NCBI RefSeq assembly: GCF_022844465.1
Contig: NZ_JALHLP010000002.1
Coordinates: 62,001-126,000 of the forward strand
Origin: Bradyrhizobium sp.
GTDB lineage: Bacteria > Pseudomonadota > Alphaproteobacteria > Rhizobiales > Xanthobacteraceae
DNA length: 64,000 bases
Direction: 5' to 3'
Part shown: positions 35,752 to 45,734 of the stretch, in pieces
How positions within the stretch are numbered: the first letter of the stretch is position 1
Layout: every line of letters begins with the position of its first letter
Notes under the pieces: model-generated
The model's input: only the letters and a program-made list of their open reading frames with translations
Databases searched by the model: none
Told to the model about the DNA's origin: nothing
Position numbers and translations under genes: made by a program

Positions 35752-38362
35752 TCACGATCCTCATGGGAACCACGATTACCTTGCGGACGGGCTTGCCGCC
35801 GAGAGCGACTTTTACCGCATCGAGCGCCAAAACGGCAGCCTCAATTTCCGGATTTTGGGCGTCCCGTGGCACGGTAACATCACCCCGTTTCTTGCCGTTG
35901 ACCTGGACCACCAGCGTGACGCGGTCTTCAACCAGCAAATCGCGTTCGATTTGCGGCCAACTGGCCTCGGAAATCAACCCTTCCCGTCCCAGAACCACCC
36001 AGCACTCCTCGGCCAAATGCGGCATCATCGGCGCGAACAGCTGAACCAGCATGATAGTGGCCTCCCGGACTGACCAGACCAGGTCCGGCGTCGGCTCGCC
36101 GTCCCGTCCCAGCACCTCGGCCAGCGCATTGGCCAGCTCGCGGATATGGGCGAGGCAGACGTTGAAATGCAGCCGTTCGATCCCGGAGGACACCTTGTCC
36201 AGCGCGCCATGGGCGGCCTTGCGCAAGCCGAGCGCGTCGGCGCCGAAGGTCGCCGGCCGCGCTGCAGGCGCTGACTTCGCCAGTTCGGCGGCTTCGTTCA
36301 CCAGACGCCACAGCCGCTGCACCAGACGCGAGGCGCCCTGTACGCGTTCGTCGCTCCAGATCACATCGCGATCGGGCGGGGAGTCCGAGAGCATGAACCA
36401 GCGGGCGACGTCGGCGCCGTAGGTCGCGATGATGTCGTCGGGGTCGACGGTGTTCTTCTTCGACTTCGACATCTTCTCGATCGCGCCGATCGTGACCGCT
36501 TCGCCGCTGTCGAGCAGCGTGGCACGTCGATCGCTTCCGATCGCCTCAACCTTCACCTCGGCCGGCGTGACGTAGAACCCATCGGCCTTCTGGTAGGTCT
36601 CATGCACCACCATGCCCTGGGTGAACATGCCGGCGAACGGTTCGTCCATCCCGATATGGCCGGTCGCCCTCATCGCGCGGGTGAAGAAGCGGCTGTACAG
36701 CAGATGCAGGATCGCGTGCTCGACGCCGCCGATATATTGGTCGACCGGCATCATGCGGTTGGCGACCGCAGGCGTGGTCGGGGTCTTCTCGTTCCAGGGA
36801 TCGGTAAAGCGCGCAAAATACCAGGACGAATCCACGAAGGTATCCATGGTGTCGGTTTCGCGCTGCGCCCTGCCTCCGCAATTGGGGCAGGCGACGTGCT
36901 TCCAGGTCGGATGATGGTCGAGCGCGTTGCCGGGCTTGTCGAAGGTCACGTCCTCCGGCAGGACAACCGGCAGATCGCTGTCGGGCACCGGCACGACGTC
37001 GCATTTCGGGCAGTGGATGACAGGGATCGGGCAGCCCCAGTAGCGCTGGCGTGAAATGCCCCAGTCGCGCAGGCGGAAGTTCACCTGTCGCTCGGCGATC
37101 GGCGCATTTCCGCGGACCTCGGTTTCCAGCCGCTTCGCCACTTCTTCCTTCGCCTGCTCGATGGTCATGCCATCGAGGAAGCGGGAATTGATCATGCGGC
37201 CGTCGCCGTCAAAGGCTGCATCGGTAATGACGAAGCCGTTCGGATCGGCGTCCGGCGGGCAGACCACCGGGATATTGCCCAGATTGTATTTGTTGACGAA
37301 ATCGAGGTCGCGCTGGTCATGCGCCGGGCAGCCGAAGATGGCGCCGGTGCCGTATTCCATCAGCACGAAGTTGGCGACATAGACCGGCAGTTTCCAGCTC
37401 GGGTCGAACGGATGGACGGCCTTGATACCGGTGTCAAACCCCTGCTTCTCGGCGGTGTCGATGATTTCCTGCGCGGTGCCGATGCGCTTCACCTCCGCGA
37501 TGAATTCGGCGAGCTTCGGATTCTTTGCCGCCGCGGCCTGCGCCAGCGGATGATCGGCCGCGATCGCCATGAATTTTGCGCCGAACAGCGTGTCGGGCCG
37601 TGTCGTGAAAATCTTCAGCTCGGTTTCGCCGGATGGCGTCGTCGCCGGATCGAGCGCGAAGCGCAGCAGCAGGCCTTCGGAGCGGCCGATCCAGTTGCGC
37701 TGCATCAGCCGGACCTTGTCGGGCCAGCGGTCCAGACCGTCCAACGCGTCCAGCAGTTCCTGCGCGTATTTCGTGATCTTGAAGACCCACTGGTTCATCT
37801 CGCGCTGCTCGACGACGGCGCCCGATCGCCAGCCACGGCCGTCGATCACCTGCTCGTTGGCGAGCACGGTCATGTCGACCGGGTCCCAGTTGATCTTGCG
37901 CTTTTCGCGTTCGGCCAGGCCAGCACGCAGGAAGTCGAGGAACATCTTCTGCTGATGCTTGTAGTAGCTGGGGTCGCAGGTGGCGAATTCGCGCGACCAG
38001 TCCAGCGACAGCCCGATCGACCGCAGCTGCTTCTTCATCGCGGCGATGTTGTCGTAGGTCCAGGCCTTGGGCGCGACCTTGCGCTCAATCGCGGCGTTTT
38101 CGGCCGGCAGTCCGAAGGCGTCCCAGCCCATCGGGTGCAGCACGTTAAAGCCCTTGGCCCGCATGAAGCGCGCCAGCACGTCGCCCAGCGTGTAGTTGCG
38201 GACATGCCCGATATGGATGCGCCCCGACGGATACGGGAACATCTCGAGCACGTAGTATTTCGGCCGGGGATCGTCGTTCTTCGAGGCGAAGATCGCCTTG
38301 TCGTCCCACCGGCGCTGCCAGCGCGGCTCGGATTCACGGGCGTTGTAACGTTCGGAGGTCAT
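35738..38362 (-). CDS. leuS: Leucyl-tRNA synthetase
   Basis: 874 residues. The class I motifs are [18 protein letters not shown] (HIGH, about 40-57) and [14 protein letters not shown] (KMSKS, about 625). The CP1 editing domain shows [16 protein letters not shown], where the threonine-rich peptide discriminates mischarged amino acids. Zinc-like CPKC and CPNCGG pairs lie around 430-480. GGAG precedes ATG 38362. It leads the operon leuS-lptE-holA. Confidence 0.98.
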   Translation of the reverse strand: MTSERYNARESEPRWQRRWDDKAIFASKNDDPRPKYYVLEMFPYPSGRIHIGHVRNYTLGDVLARFMRAKGFNVLHPMGWDAFGLPAENAAIERKVAPKAWTYDNIAAMKKQLRSIGLSLDWSREFATCDPSYYKHQQKMFLDFLRAGLAEREKRKINWDPVDMTVLANEQVIDGRGWRSGAVVEQREMNQWVFKITKYAQELLDALDGLDRWPDKVRLMQRNWIGRSEGLLLRFALDPATTPSGETELKIFTTRPDTLFGAKFMAIAADHPLAQAAAAKNPKLAEFIAEVKRIGTAQEIIDTAEKQGFDTGIKAVHPFDPSWKLPVYVANFVLMEYGTGAIFGCPAHDQRDLDFVNKYNLGNIPVVCPPDADPNGFVITDAAFDGDGRMINSRFLDGMTIEQAKEEVAKRLETEVRGNAPIAERQVNFRLRDWGISRQRYWGCPIPVIHCPKCDVVPVPDSDLPVVLPEDVTFDKPGNALDHHPTWKHVACPNCGGRAQRETDTMDTFVDSSWYFARFTDPWNEKTPTTPAVANRMMPVDQYIGGVEHAILHLLYSRFFTRAMRATGHIGMDEPFAGMFTQGMVVHETYQKADGFYVTPAEVKVEAIGSDRRATLLDSGEAVTIGAIEKMSKSKKNTVDPDDIIATYGADVARWFMLSDSPPDRDVIWSDERVQGASRLVQRLWRLVNEAAELAKSAPAARPATFGADALGLRKAAHGALDKVSSGIERLHFNVCLAHIRELANALAEVLGRDGEPTPDLVWSVREATIMLVQLFAPMMPHLAEECWVVLGREGLISEASWPQIERDLLVEDRVTLVVQVNGKKRGDVTVPRDAQNPEIEAAVLALDAVKVALGGKPVRKVIVVPMRIVNVVG

Positions 38363-38498
38363 GGAATCGCGCGGGCTTTTTTGGCTTCGGGGTCTGCGTC
38401 GGGGACGGCGGACTAGGCCACAGAAGCGGCAGCGGGGTCAACGGCTTGGGAGGCGGGCAGGGCTTGGCTGTGGCGGCGGCCCGGAGGTGGGCTTCGAA

Positions 38499-40190
38499 TC
38501 ACCCGGTGATCGCGACGCCGGTGTCGTCCACCCGCCGGACAAAGCCATGTTCCACAACGGTATTGCGACCGCGGCGCTTGGCGGCATAGAGCGCGGCGTC
38601 AGCCGCCTCGGTCAGGTCGCCGGGCCGCTGAGCTTCGTTCGGAACCGTCGCGGCGACGCCGACGCTCACGGTGACGGTCTCGTGGCTGGAGGCAGTATGG
38701 GGCAGCCCGATGCCCTGAATTTCGGCACGGAACCTCTCGCCGATCTCCAACGCCTCTAGCGCTCCGGTGTTCGGCAACAGCAGGCAGAACTCCTCGCCGC
38801 CATAGCGGCCGGCAAAGCCCAGGGTGGCGTTGGCAACGCCCGCCAGCGCCTCGCCTAGCCGGGTGAGGCAAGCGTCGCCTTCCGGGTGGCCGTAGGTGTC
38901 ATTGTAGAGCTTGAAGTGGTCGACATCGATCATCAACAGCGACAGCTCGCTGCCGGATTGCTGCGCCTTCGCCCATTCGAAGTCGAGGCGGCTCTGGAAG
39001 CCGCGCCGGTTGGCTAGTCCCGAGAGCATATCGATGGAGGCCATGACGGTCAGGCGGTTGTTGGTGGCGACCAGTTCGCGCTCGCGCTGGCTGAGTTGGG
39101 CCGCCATCGCATTAAAGGCGCGGGCGAGCGGCATGAATTCCGAAGGCAGATCACTTCCGGCGACGCGGGCCGAGGAGTCGCCCGCGCCAAATCGCCTGGC
39201 TGCACCGGTCATGAGCTTGATCGGCTCGATGATGAGTTTTTCCGCGCCGATCAGCGCGCCGATCAGAACGAACAGGCAGACCAGTCCCAGTTCCAGATAG
39301 GCGGTCCGGATTTCGCCATTGATCGCCTCGGTGACCGTGGCTTCGTCGATGCTGACGATCAGCCGTGATTGCGTCCCGGATATGCGCGCGAAACTGACCG
39401 TCCGCCTGGAACCGTCGGCGTACGTAAAGGGAATCGAGCCTTTCTCCGAGTTGGAACTCAGCGCCTTGTAGGCGATGGCCGTCAGCAGCGGTACGTTGCC
39501 GAATGGCCAGCCGATCAGGTCGGCCTGGTCCGGTGGCGCGGCCAGCACCACGCCGGCGCGATCGATCAGCAGCGCGGAGATTCCTGGCCGTCCGCCCAGA
39601 TTGGCCATGATTTTCGACAGCCAGTCCAGATTGATGCCGGCAACCACCACCGAATCCTCGTCCGGATTGATCGCCGCCACCGGGTAGGCCGCCATCAGCG
39701 TTGGACGGTTGTTGGACACGGAGAACTGGTAATCGCTGAAAACGAAGTCGCCGGTTTCTTGCGCCTTGATGAAATAATCGCTGGCGCCGAAGTTCATCCC
39801 GACTATATCGTTCTGCGTCGAACACTGCACCGTGCCTTCCTTGCTGGCGATCATGATGCTCAGAATCCACGGCAGGCTTGTGGGCAGGCTGGCGCGCAGG
39901 ATTTCGCAGCTGCGGCCGACACCGCTGGAAGCGCGGATATAGGCCGCCGACCTCAGCATCGTTTCGACCGAGGAGATCACCTCGCGCTGGGTATCGGCGC
40001 TTTGCCGGGTGGTGTTGGCGTACTCTTCCGCGGCCAGCGCGATCTGTTTGGCGCGGGTGGCTTCCAGCGAACGGGCGCGCTCGAACATCAAGGGCGCCAC
40101 CAGGATCAACGCCAGCAGCGCAAGCCGCGCCCGGATGCCCAGAAGCTTCTTGAGTTTGAGTCGATTGCGGTTGAAAGTGACGCTCGGCAT
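38499..40190 (-). CDS. Membrane diguanylate cyclase with periplasmic sensor domain
   Basis: 563 residues. A first membrane helix (about 17-37) is followed by a periplasmic dCache-like sensor (about 40-280: SSVETMLRSAAYIR ... NFGASDYFIKAQETGDFVFS ... LIDRAGVVLAAPPDQADLIGW). A second helix (LGLVCLFVLIGALIGAEKLI), a HAMP-like segment and a C-terminal GGDEF domain come next. The active site RYGGEEF (near 461-466) is intact, so it should make cyclic di-GMP. No RxxD inhibitory site is evident just upstream of it. No EAL domain is present. It is divergent from the YggS gene. Confidence 0.93.
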   Translation of the reverse strand: MPSVTFNRNRLKLKKLLGIRARLALLALILVAPLMFERARSLEATRAKQIALAAEEYANTTRQSADTQREVISSVETMLRSAAYIRASSGVGRSCEILRASLPTSLPWILSIMIASKEGTVQCSTQNDIVGMNFGASDYFIKAQETGDFVFSDYQFSVSNNRPTLMAAYPVAAINPDEDSVVVAGINLDWLSKIMANLGGRPGISALLIDRAGVVLAAPPDQADLIGWPFGNVPLLTAIAYKALSSNSEKGSIPFTYADGSRRTVSFARISGTQSRLIVSIDEATVTEAINGEIRTAYLELGLVCLFVLIGALIGAEKLIIEPIKLMTGAARRFGAGDSSARVAGSDLPSEFMPLARAFNAMAAQLSQRERELVATNNRLTVMASIDMLSGLANRRGFQSRLDFEWAKAQQSGSELSLLMIDVDHFKLYNDTYGHPEGDACLTRLGEALAGVANATLGFAGRYGGEEFCLLLPNTGALEALEIGERFRAEIQGIGLPHTASSHETVTVSVGVAATVPNEAQRPGDLTEAADAALYAAKRRGRNTVVEHGFVRRVDDTGVAITG

Positions 40191-40301
40191 CCGTGCTACC
40201 TTCCCGCTTCGAAAGGTAAAGCGAAGGTTTCAAGAAGCCTTTCCCCAACTTGGTATAATTCGACACAATATTTATCTTGGAATGCGCGCCCCGCAGCCGA
40301 C

Positions 40302-40991
40302 ATGAAACCAGAGATGACGACGTCGTTGACCGAGCTTTCACCAAGCGGCCTTGCGGCTGTCGAGCAGGAGATCGCGCGGGCATGCAGGCAAGCCCGGCGT
40401 GATCGCGGCTCTGTGACGCTGATCGCGGTCTCGAAGACGTTCGACGCTGCGGCCATTGTGCCCGTCATCGGTGCCGGACAGCGCGTATTCGGCGAGAATC
40501 GCGTGCAGGAAGCCAAGGCCAAATGGCCGGAACTGATTTCGGCGTACCCTGGGATCGCGTTGCACCTGATCGGGCCGCTGCAATCCAACAAGGCCAGGGA
40601 GGCGGTGGCGCTGTTCGACGCCGTGCACTCGGTCGACCGCCCGAGTATTTGCGAAGCGTTAGCCAAGGAAATCAATTCGCAGAAAAAGTGGCCGGAATTG
40701 TTCGTTCAGCTCAACACCGGCGAGGAGCCGCAGAAGGCCGGCGTCCCGCCGGCGGAAGCGGACGCGTTCATCGCGGCCTGCCGCGAGAGATATGGCCTGG
40801 CGATTTCCGGCCTGATGTGCATCCCGCCGGTCGACGAGGCGCCGGCGCCGCATTTCGCGCTGACAGCCAAGATTGCGGCGCGCAACGGTCTGGAGAAACT
40901 GTCGATGGGGATGAGCGCCGATTTCGCCATCGCGATCCAATTGGGCGCCACACATGTCCGCGTGGGCTCGGCGATCTTCGGCAAGCGCTAA
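40302..40991 (+). CDS. YggS/PLPBP family pyridoxal-phosphate homeostasis protein
   Basis: 229 residues from ATG 40302 (ATG 40314 is an alternative). The PLP barrel has VTLIAVSKTFDAAAI with the PLP lysine in VSKT, FGENRVQEA, HLIGPLQSNKAREA and LSMGMSADFAIAI near the phosphate. YggS binds PLP without a known catalytic activity and buffers the cofactor pool. It follows its own promoter region (111-base divergent spacer with the diguanylate cyclase). Confidence 0.95.
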   Translation: MKPEMTTSLTELSPSGLAAVEQEIARACRQARRDRGSVTLIAVSKTFDAAAIVPVIGAGQRVFGENRVQEAKAKWPELISAYPGIALHLIGPLQSNKAREAVALFDAVHSVDRPSICEALAKEINSQKKWPELFVQLNTGEEPQKAGVPPAEADAFIAACRERYGLAISGLMCIPPVDEAPAPHFALTAKIAARNGLEKLSMGMSADFAIAIQLGATHVRVGSAIFGKR

Positions 40992-40995
40992 GATC

Positions 40996-41781
40996 TCATG
41001 CGAAGCCGACCGACACTTTTCCAATCGCGCCGAAATCGGCGGTGAGAAAATCGCCGGACTGGATCGGCAATGGTGCGTGGCAGGTGCCGGTGGTGACGAT
41101 TTGGCCGGCTTTCAGCGTCACGCCGAGCTGACGCAATTCGTTGACGAGCCAGGTCAGCGCGATCCGGGGGTCGCCGAGCACGTTCTTGCCGTGACCGAGG
41201 AACTGGCGGTCGCGCAGCGTGATGACCGGCCTTTCCTCGACGAGATCGCGGGTGCGCCAATCCGCGGCGGTGGGCGGCCCAAGGACGAACCGATGGGCGC
41301 AGGCGTTATCGGCAATGATCTGTGCGGCGCCGGCGCTGACGAAATCCTCATACCGCGAATCCGGGATCTCGATCGCGGGGTGCAGCGTGTCGACCGCGTC
41401 AAGCACCTGCGGAACTGCGTAGGGCGTGGCGCGCGGCGGCAGGTCCACGCGCATCCGAAAGGCGAATTCCGGCTCGGCGACGCGCATTGCGTTGCCCGCC
41501 ATCGATGCCGTGCCACCGTCGGGGACCAAGGTCTCGGCCAGGATGCGTCCAGCCATCGGGCCATCGACATTGATATGCTTTTGCCCGGCCTCGCTGGTGG
41601 CCGCGATCTTCCAGCCGAACAGGCTTTCCGACGAGTATCCTTCAATCCTGGCCTGGATCGCGTAGGCTTCCGCTCGGTCGTGCGGTCGTAGCGTCGAGTC
41701 GAGGCCGGCCAGTTTGGTTCCCGCGCGCCAGTGGTCGTGCAGGATTCGTGAGGCGGCTTCGATCACGTTGTTGTCCAGCAT
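40996..41781 (-). CDS. 2-keto-4-pentenoate hydratase / fumarylacetoacetase-fold protein
   Basis: 261 residues. The fold is that of MhpD-type hydratases and 4-oxalocrotonate decarboxylases: LFGWKIAATSEAGQKHINVD, EPEFAFRMRVDLPP, HPAIEIPDSRYEDF with the metal-binding glutamates, and VTTGTCHAPLPIQSGDFLTA. Such enzymes act on 2-hydroxydienoates from aromatic meta-cleavage. No aromatic catabolic genes surround it, so the substrate is open. It converges with the YggS gene with only 4 bases between. Confidence 0.82.
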   Translation of the reverse strand: MLDNNVIEAASRILHDHWRAGTKLAGLDSTLRPHDRAEAYAIQARIEGYSSESLFGWKIAATSEAGQKHINVDGPMAGRILAETLVPDGGTASMAGNAMRVAEPEFAFRMRVDLPPRATPYAVPQVLDAVDTLHPAIEIPDSRYEDFVSAGAAQIIADNACAHRFVLGPPTAADWRTRDLVEERPVITLRDRQFLGHGKNVLGDPRIALTWLVNELRQLGVTLKAGQIVTTGTCHAPLPIQSGDFLTADFGAIGKVSVGFA

Positions 41782-41796
41782 TGCTCTACCTCCCGG

Positions 41797-42318
41797 TCAG
41801 CCGATCATGATTTTTGTCCGCGGGCTCAACCGCCGCAGCAACCGTAGCATGGCGGATTTGGTCATTGATACGCAGCCTGCCGTCGGCGAGAAGTCGTTGC
41901 GGGCCAAGTGCAGGAACACGGCGCTGCCGCGGCCGGCGATCCGCGGCGCGGCGTTATGGTCGAGCTCGACGACAAAATCGTAGAGATGATCCTCCCGCAT
42001 CAGCCGGTCTCCCGCCTGGTCGCGGACCAGGCGGATCGGCTGATTGTAGTGGCGGTCCCGCGGATCCTCGCACCAGGCGTCTTCGGGTCGGATCGGTCGG
42101 ATCGGCAGAAAGGTGCGCGGCATGGCGTGGCGGTCGGCGCGCCACCACAGCCGCAAAGGATGGAAGGTGCCCCTCGGAGTTCCGCCATCGCCTTCGCGCT
42201 TGTTGGCGAGGATGCCGCCGCGACCAAGTGCCACCGGTACCGACCAGCCATCGGCCGTCAGCCAGCCTCGGCGCGGATCGCCGGCGGCGGCCCGAACTCT
42301 GATGGCGGAGAGCGTCAT
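41797..42318 (-). CDS. L,D-transpeptidase (YkuD-fold) family protein
   Basis: About 173 residues if translation starts at ATG 42318 (MTLSAIRVRAAAGDPRRGWL). ATG 42366 and TTG 42405 are in-frame alternatives with poor ribosome-binding sites. The YkuD-type motif is HLARNDFSPTAGCVSM, with the catalytic cysteine and histidine. No signal peptide is visible, unusual for a peptidoglycan cross-linking enzyme, although small alphaproteobacterial members with this sequence type often lack one. It shares a strand with the hydratase gene 15 bases downstream. Confidence 0.8.
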   Translation of the reverse strand: MTLSAIRVRAAAGDPRRGWLTADGWSVPVALGRGGILANKREGDGGTPRGTFHPLRLWWRADRHAMPRTFLPIRPIRPEDAWCEDPRDRHYNQPIRLVRDQAGDRLMREDHLYDFVVELDHNAAPRIAGRGSAVFLHLARNDFSPTAGCVSMTKSAMLRLLRRLSPRTKIMIG

Positions 42319-42640
42319 ATCCAGGGCGGCTGTCGCATAAACGGTTGAAAAGTGGTTGCTTTCCATGTCCTCGCCAAAATCTGCGGTTACCTGCTCTGGG
42401 AGCAACTGATCTATTTGCCCTCATTGCCGGACATTCATCCAAGGGCCGCTGAAAATTGGGATAGGCTGCAGCCCGCCTTGTGAATCTGTAACAATCCCTT
42501 ACTTGAATCGGGATTGCTGCGCGACGGCCCGATCCGCTTTCGGCGCCTCCGCGCGAATCAGGTCCGTCATCTACTTTTGCCTGGCCCGATATGCTACTTG
42601 CACGTGTGTCCGCCGCCTGCCCCTTAGAGGATCATACAGT
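42319..42640. other. 322-base divergent spacer before the OmpR-type regulator
   Basis: No gene is supported. It contains the outward promoters of the transpeptidase-fold gene and the response regulator. The stretch TAGAGGATCATACAGT just before 42641 supplies the regulator's ribosome-binding site. I found no clear repeat or binding palindrome. Confidence 0.45.
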
Positions 42641-43327
42641 ATGCCCAATGCCCGCAAGATCCTGATCGTAGAGGACGATACCGATCTGCGCGACACGCTG
42701 GTCGAGCAACTTTCGCTACACGAGGAGTTCGAAGCCTCGGCGGTCGATACCGGCGCCAAGGGCGCCAGCGCCGCCAAGGCCAATTCCCCCGACCTGGTGC
42801 TGATGGATGTCGGGCTGCCCGATACCGACGGCAGAGAGGTGGTTCGCAGCTTGCGCAAGGGCGGTTTCAAGGCGCCGATCATCATGCTGACCGGCCACGA
42901 CACTGATTCGGACACCATTCTCGGGCTCGAATCGGGCGCCAACGACTATGTGGCCAAGCCGTTTCGGTTCGCCGTGCTGCTCGCCCGGATCAGGGCGCAG
43001 CTGCGCCAGCACGAGGCCAGCGAGGACGCGGTCTTTACTGTGGGTCCCTATAGTTTCCGGCCTGGCTCGAAAATGCTGACGGGCGCCAATGCCCGGAAGG
43101 TGCGGTTGACCGAAAAAGAAACCGCCATCCTGCGCTTCCTCTATCGCGCCGGGCAGCTGTCGGTGTCGCGCGAAACGCTGCTGCAGGAAGTCTGGGGCTA
43201 CAATTCGGGCGTCACCACCCATACGCTGGAAACCCATATCTACCGGCTCAGGCAGAAGATCGAAAAGGATGCTGCCAATCCGGAGATTCTGGTGACGGAA
43301 GCTGGTGGTTACAAGCTGGTGCCGTGA
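42641..43327 (+). CDS. OmpR/PhoB-family response regulator without an adjacent kinase
   Basis: 228 residues from ATG 42641. The receiver has KILIVEDDTDLRDTL, phospho-acceptor Asp56 in VLMDVGLPDTDG, the Thr in MLTGHD and the Lys in YVAKPFR. The winged-helix DNA-binding domain (about 130-228) ends THTLETHIYRLRQKIEKDA with the usual VTEAGGYKLVP. No sensor kinase is nearby, so it is an orphan as seen here. A single-domain cNMP-binding protein follows after 54 bases on the same strand. Confidence 0.92.
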   Translation: MPNARKILIVEDDTDLRDTLVEQLSLHEEFEASAVDTGAKGASAAKANSPDLVLMDVGLPDTDGREVVRSLRKGGFKAPIIMLTGHDTDSDTILGLESGANDYVAKPFRFAVLLARIRAQLRQHEASEDAVFTVGPYSFRPGSKMLTGANARKVRLTEKETAILRFLYRAGQLSVSRETLLQEVWGYNSGVTTHTLETHIYRLRQKIEKDAANPEILVTEAGGYKLVP

Positions 43328-43381
43328 TACGGTTCAAAACCATTATGTGTTGTTTCTCGCGTATCCCGGTTATCGGTTCTT

Positions 43382-43822
43382 ATGTCGATCGAAGATGATG
43401 TAGACCTGCTCGATCGGGTTCCGACCTTGCGTCTGCTGGGAATACCGGCGCTGCGCATGCTGGCGATCGGCTCTGAGCAGCGCGACTATTCGAGCGGCGA
43501 CTATTTATTCAACGCCGGCGACGATGCGGACGCCGGTTACGTCGTTCGGCGCGGCGCATTTCGCGTCGAAGACGGTGGTGCCGAAGTCATCGCCGGGCCC
43601 GGCGACCTGATTGGCGAGTTGGCGCTGATCGTCGCAATGCAGCGACCATCCAGCGCGGTCGCGCTCGCACATTCGTCGGTCATCAGGCTGGCGCGCAGCC
43701 TGTTCCAGCGCGTCCTCGAAAGCGATCCTGCCGCTGCGCGACGCTTGCGCGACGAACTGGCCGCCCGCACCAGCCAGATCGCCAGCGATATCCTGATCGC
43801 CGGCGCAAAGCTGAACATCTGA
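43382..43822 (+). CDS. Single cyclic-nucleotide-binding-domain protein
   Basis: 146 residues that are almost entirely one cNMP-binding fold: FNAGDDADAGYVVRRGAFRV, then the phosphate-binding cassette GELALIVAMQRPSSAVAL with the usual Gly-Glu-Leu start and an Arg-Pro-Ser-Ser/Ala motif. No helix-turn-helix, kinase or membrane segment follows; the C-terminus is one long helix (ARRLRDELAARTSQIASDI). It could act as a ligand-sensing partner. It lies 54 bases after the response regulator and is convergent with xthA. Confidence 0.85.
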   Translation: MSIEDDVDLLDRVPTLRLLGIPALRMLAIGSEQRDYSSGDYLFNAGDDADAGYVVRRGAFRVEDGGAEVIAGPGDLIGELALIVAMQRPSSAVALAHSSVIRLARSLFQRVLESDPAAARRLRDELAARTSQIASDILIAGAKLNI

Positions 43823-43828
43823 ACCACT

Positions 43829-44644
43829 CTAGACTTCCAGCGTCACCGTCACCGGCACGTGGTCGGACGGGCGTTCCCAGCCGCGTGCATTGCGAGTGAT
43901 GTTGAAATCGCTGACGCCATCCTTTAGCGCGCGCGAAACCCAGATGTGATCGAGCCTGCGGCCGCGATCGCCCACGGTCCAGTCCGCAGCGCGATAACTC
44001 CACCACGTGTAAACCTTTTCCGACAACGGGATGCGCTCGCGCGCGACGTCGTACCACTCTCCATGGGTCTGCGCCGCCAGCAGCTTCTCGCATTCGATCG
44101 GAGTGTGCGAGACGACCTTCAGGAGCTGCTTGTGCGACCAGACATCGTTTTCATGGGGCGCGACGTTGAGATCGCCGACCAGGATATGCCGGTCGTCGCC
44201 GCGCGGATGCAGCGCCTCGCACGCCCTCATCTCGTCCAGAAACTTCAGCTTGTGATCGAACTTCGGATTGACCGCGGGATCAGGAACGTCGCCGCCGGCA
44301 GGGACGTAAAAATTATGCAGCACCAGCGGTCTCGCAAGCTGGGCCTTCTCCCCGAACGCCACCGAGATATGGCGTGAATCAATCTTGTCGCAGAAAGTCC
44401 TGATGTCAATGGCCTCGAACGGCAGTTTCGAGACGATGGCGACGCCGTGATAGCCCTTCTGCCCATTCAGCGCGACGTGTTCGTAGCCGAGGCGCTTGAA
44501 ACGCTTCAGCGGAAATGCGTCATCAATGCACTTGGTTTCCTGCAAACACAGCACGTCCGGGCGCGCCGACTTCAAAAATCTGGCGACGATCTCGATACGC
44601 AGGCGCACCGAGTTGATATTCCAGGTGGTCAGGGAGAAGCGCAT
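43829..44644 (-). CDS. xthA: Exodeoxyribonuclease III (AP endonuclease)
   Basis: 271 residues with the endonuclease/exonuclease/phosphatase fold: TTWNINSVRLR, LCLQETKC with the catalytic Glu, LVGDLNVAPHENDVW, and RRLDHIWVS plus SDHVPVTV with the terminal catalytic Asp-His. It cuts at abasic sites and trims 3' ends in base-excision repair. A palindromic repeat separates it from lolA upstream on the same strand. Confidence 0.95.
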   Translation of the reverse strand: MRFSLTTWNINSVRLRIEIVARFLKSARPDVLCLQETKCIDDAFPLKRFKRLGYEHVALNGQKGYHGVAIVSKLPFEAIDIRTFCDKIDSRHISVAFGEKAQLARPLVLHNFYVPAGGDVPDPAVNPKFDHKLKFLDEMRACEALHPRGDDRHILVGDLNVAPHENDVWSHKQLLKVVSHTPIECEKLLAAQTHGEWYDVARERIPLSEKVYTWWSYRAADWTVGDRGRRLDHIWVSRALKDGVSDFNITRNARGWERPSDHVPVTVTLEV

Positions 44645-44710
44645 TCTCAGGGATGTAGCAGAACTTTCCCCGATATCGCCAGCCGCGGCGGGGGGCGTCG
44701 AGAGCCATTT

Positions 44711-44799
44711 CCGTTTCGATGGAATCGAAACGGGGCTCCCGATTCCTGATTTGACGCGTTTTCTTGACGCGAACCGGTTTCCACTTCGCTGGAAAACGC
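44711..44799. repeat. Palindromic repeat between lolA and xthA
   Basis: A perfect 10-base stem lies at 44711-44733 (CCGTTTCGAT, loop GGA, ATCGAAACGG), followed by a second pair of arms, GCGTTTTC (44756-44763) and GAAAACGC (44792-44799). The wording resembles a dispersed repeat I remember from Bradyrhizobium and Rhodopseudomonas genomes. It may act as a terminator or an RNA stabiliser between the two genes. Confidence 0.6.
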
Positions 44800-44800
44800 T

Positions 44801-45610
44801 TCAGCCGGGCGGCGTCGAATAATTGGTGAAATCGATCTTGAACAGGCCCGGATCGACCTTCCTGGACGAATCAAGATTGTAGATCGCTACCGTGGTGTCA
44901 TAGCCCTGCGGGTCGGTCACCGTCCACTGCTTGAGCTGGCCGTCCTTGGCGCCGATCATCAACATCAGGCGGCTGGTGCCGATCAGGGCCTGCTTCTCCT
45001 CGATCGTGATGCTGATGAAAACATCGTCGGCGGTGACGTTGACGACATTGGTGTCCTTCAACAGGTCGATCCGGTCCGACAGCAGGAAACGCAGCGGCGT
45101 CTGTGACAACGGATAGATATCCTGGGTCGCGAGCCTGCGGTCGCGCACGGCCACTGACGAACCGTCGGCGATGATCGCGATCGGGCTCGGGGGCTCGTAT
45201 TCAAATCGTACCTTACCAGGCTTCTGGATATAGAAATCGCCCTTGGTCTTGCTGCCGTCGGGCCCGACCTGGACGAAATTCCCGACCAGCGTCTGCAGCG
45301 ACGAGAGGTAGGTGCTCACCCGGGCCGCCTGCGCCTTCTGGCTGGCGTCGAAGGTCGCGAAAACATTGGCGGGGACGTTGCGGTTCGGGTCGGGAATCAC
45401 CGGGTTCGGCGGCGCCTGCGATACCCCTGTCGTCGGCGGCGAAGTCTTTTCCTGTGCGGTCATTTGCAAGCCGCCGTCACGGGCTTTCGGCGCCGGCTTT
45501 GGCACCGGCACGTTCTGCGGCCACGCAGGCGCAGACATGCTTGCGAAAGATGCCGCCGTCAACAGCGCGAGCCCGCAACGAAGCCCGCGATAGGTGAATG
45601 GATGTGCCAT
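44801..45610 (-). CDS. lolA: Outer-membrane lipoprotein carrier protein LolA
   Basis: 269 residues. Signal peptide RCGLALLTAASFASMSAPAW is followed by an unusually long Pro-rich mature N-terminus (about 32-80: VPVPKPAPKARDG ... PPNPVIPDP). The LolA beta-barrel follows: VGNFVQVGPDGSKTKGDFYI, KPGKVRFEYEPPSPIAIIAD, and a C-terminal NLDSSRKVDPGLFKIDF. LolA ferries lipoproteins across the periplasm to the outer membrane. It follows ftsK by 124 bases on the same strand. Confidence 0.9.
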   Translation of the reverse strand: MAHPFTYRGLRCGLALLTAASFASMSAPAWPQNVPVPKPAPKARDGGLQMTAQEKTSPPTTGVSQAPPNPVIPDPNRNVPANVFATFDASQKAQAARVSTYLSSLQTLVGNFVQVGPDGSKTKGDFYIQKPGKVRFEYEPPSPIAIIADGSSVAVRDRRLATQDIYPLSQTPLRFLLSDRIDLLKDTNVVNVTADDVFISITIEEKQALIGTSRLMLMIGAKDGQLKQWTVTDPQGYDTTVAIYNLDSSRKVDPGLFKIDFTNYSTPPG

Positions 45611-45734
45611 CAGTTACTTCAGGTCTCTCATACAGCGAGCCGCCCCGCCTGCTGCTATTTTATCGCGATTTGGACCACAGCAGGTATCGTTTTTGCGTGA
45701 AGGCAATCTGAACAGGGTGGATCGCAAGCGGAAC

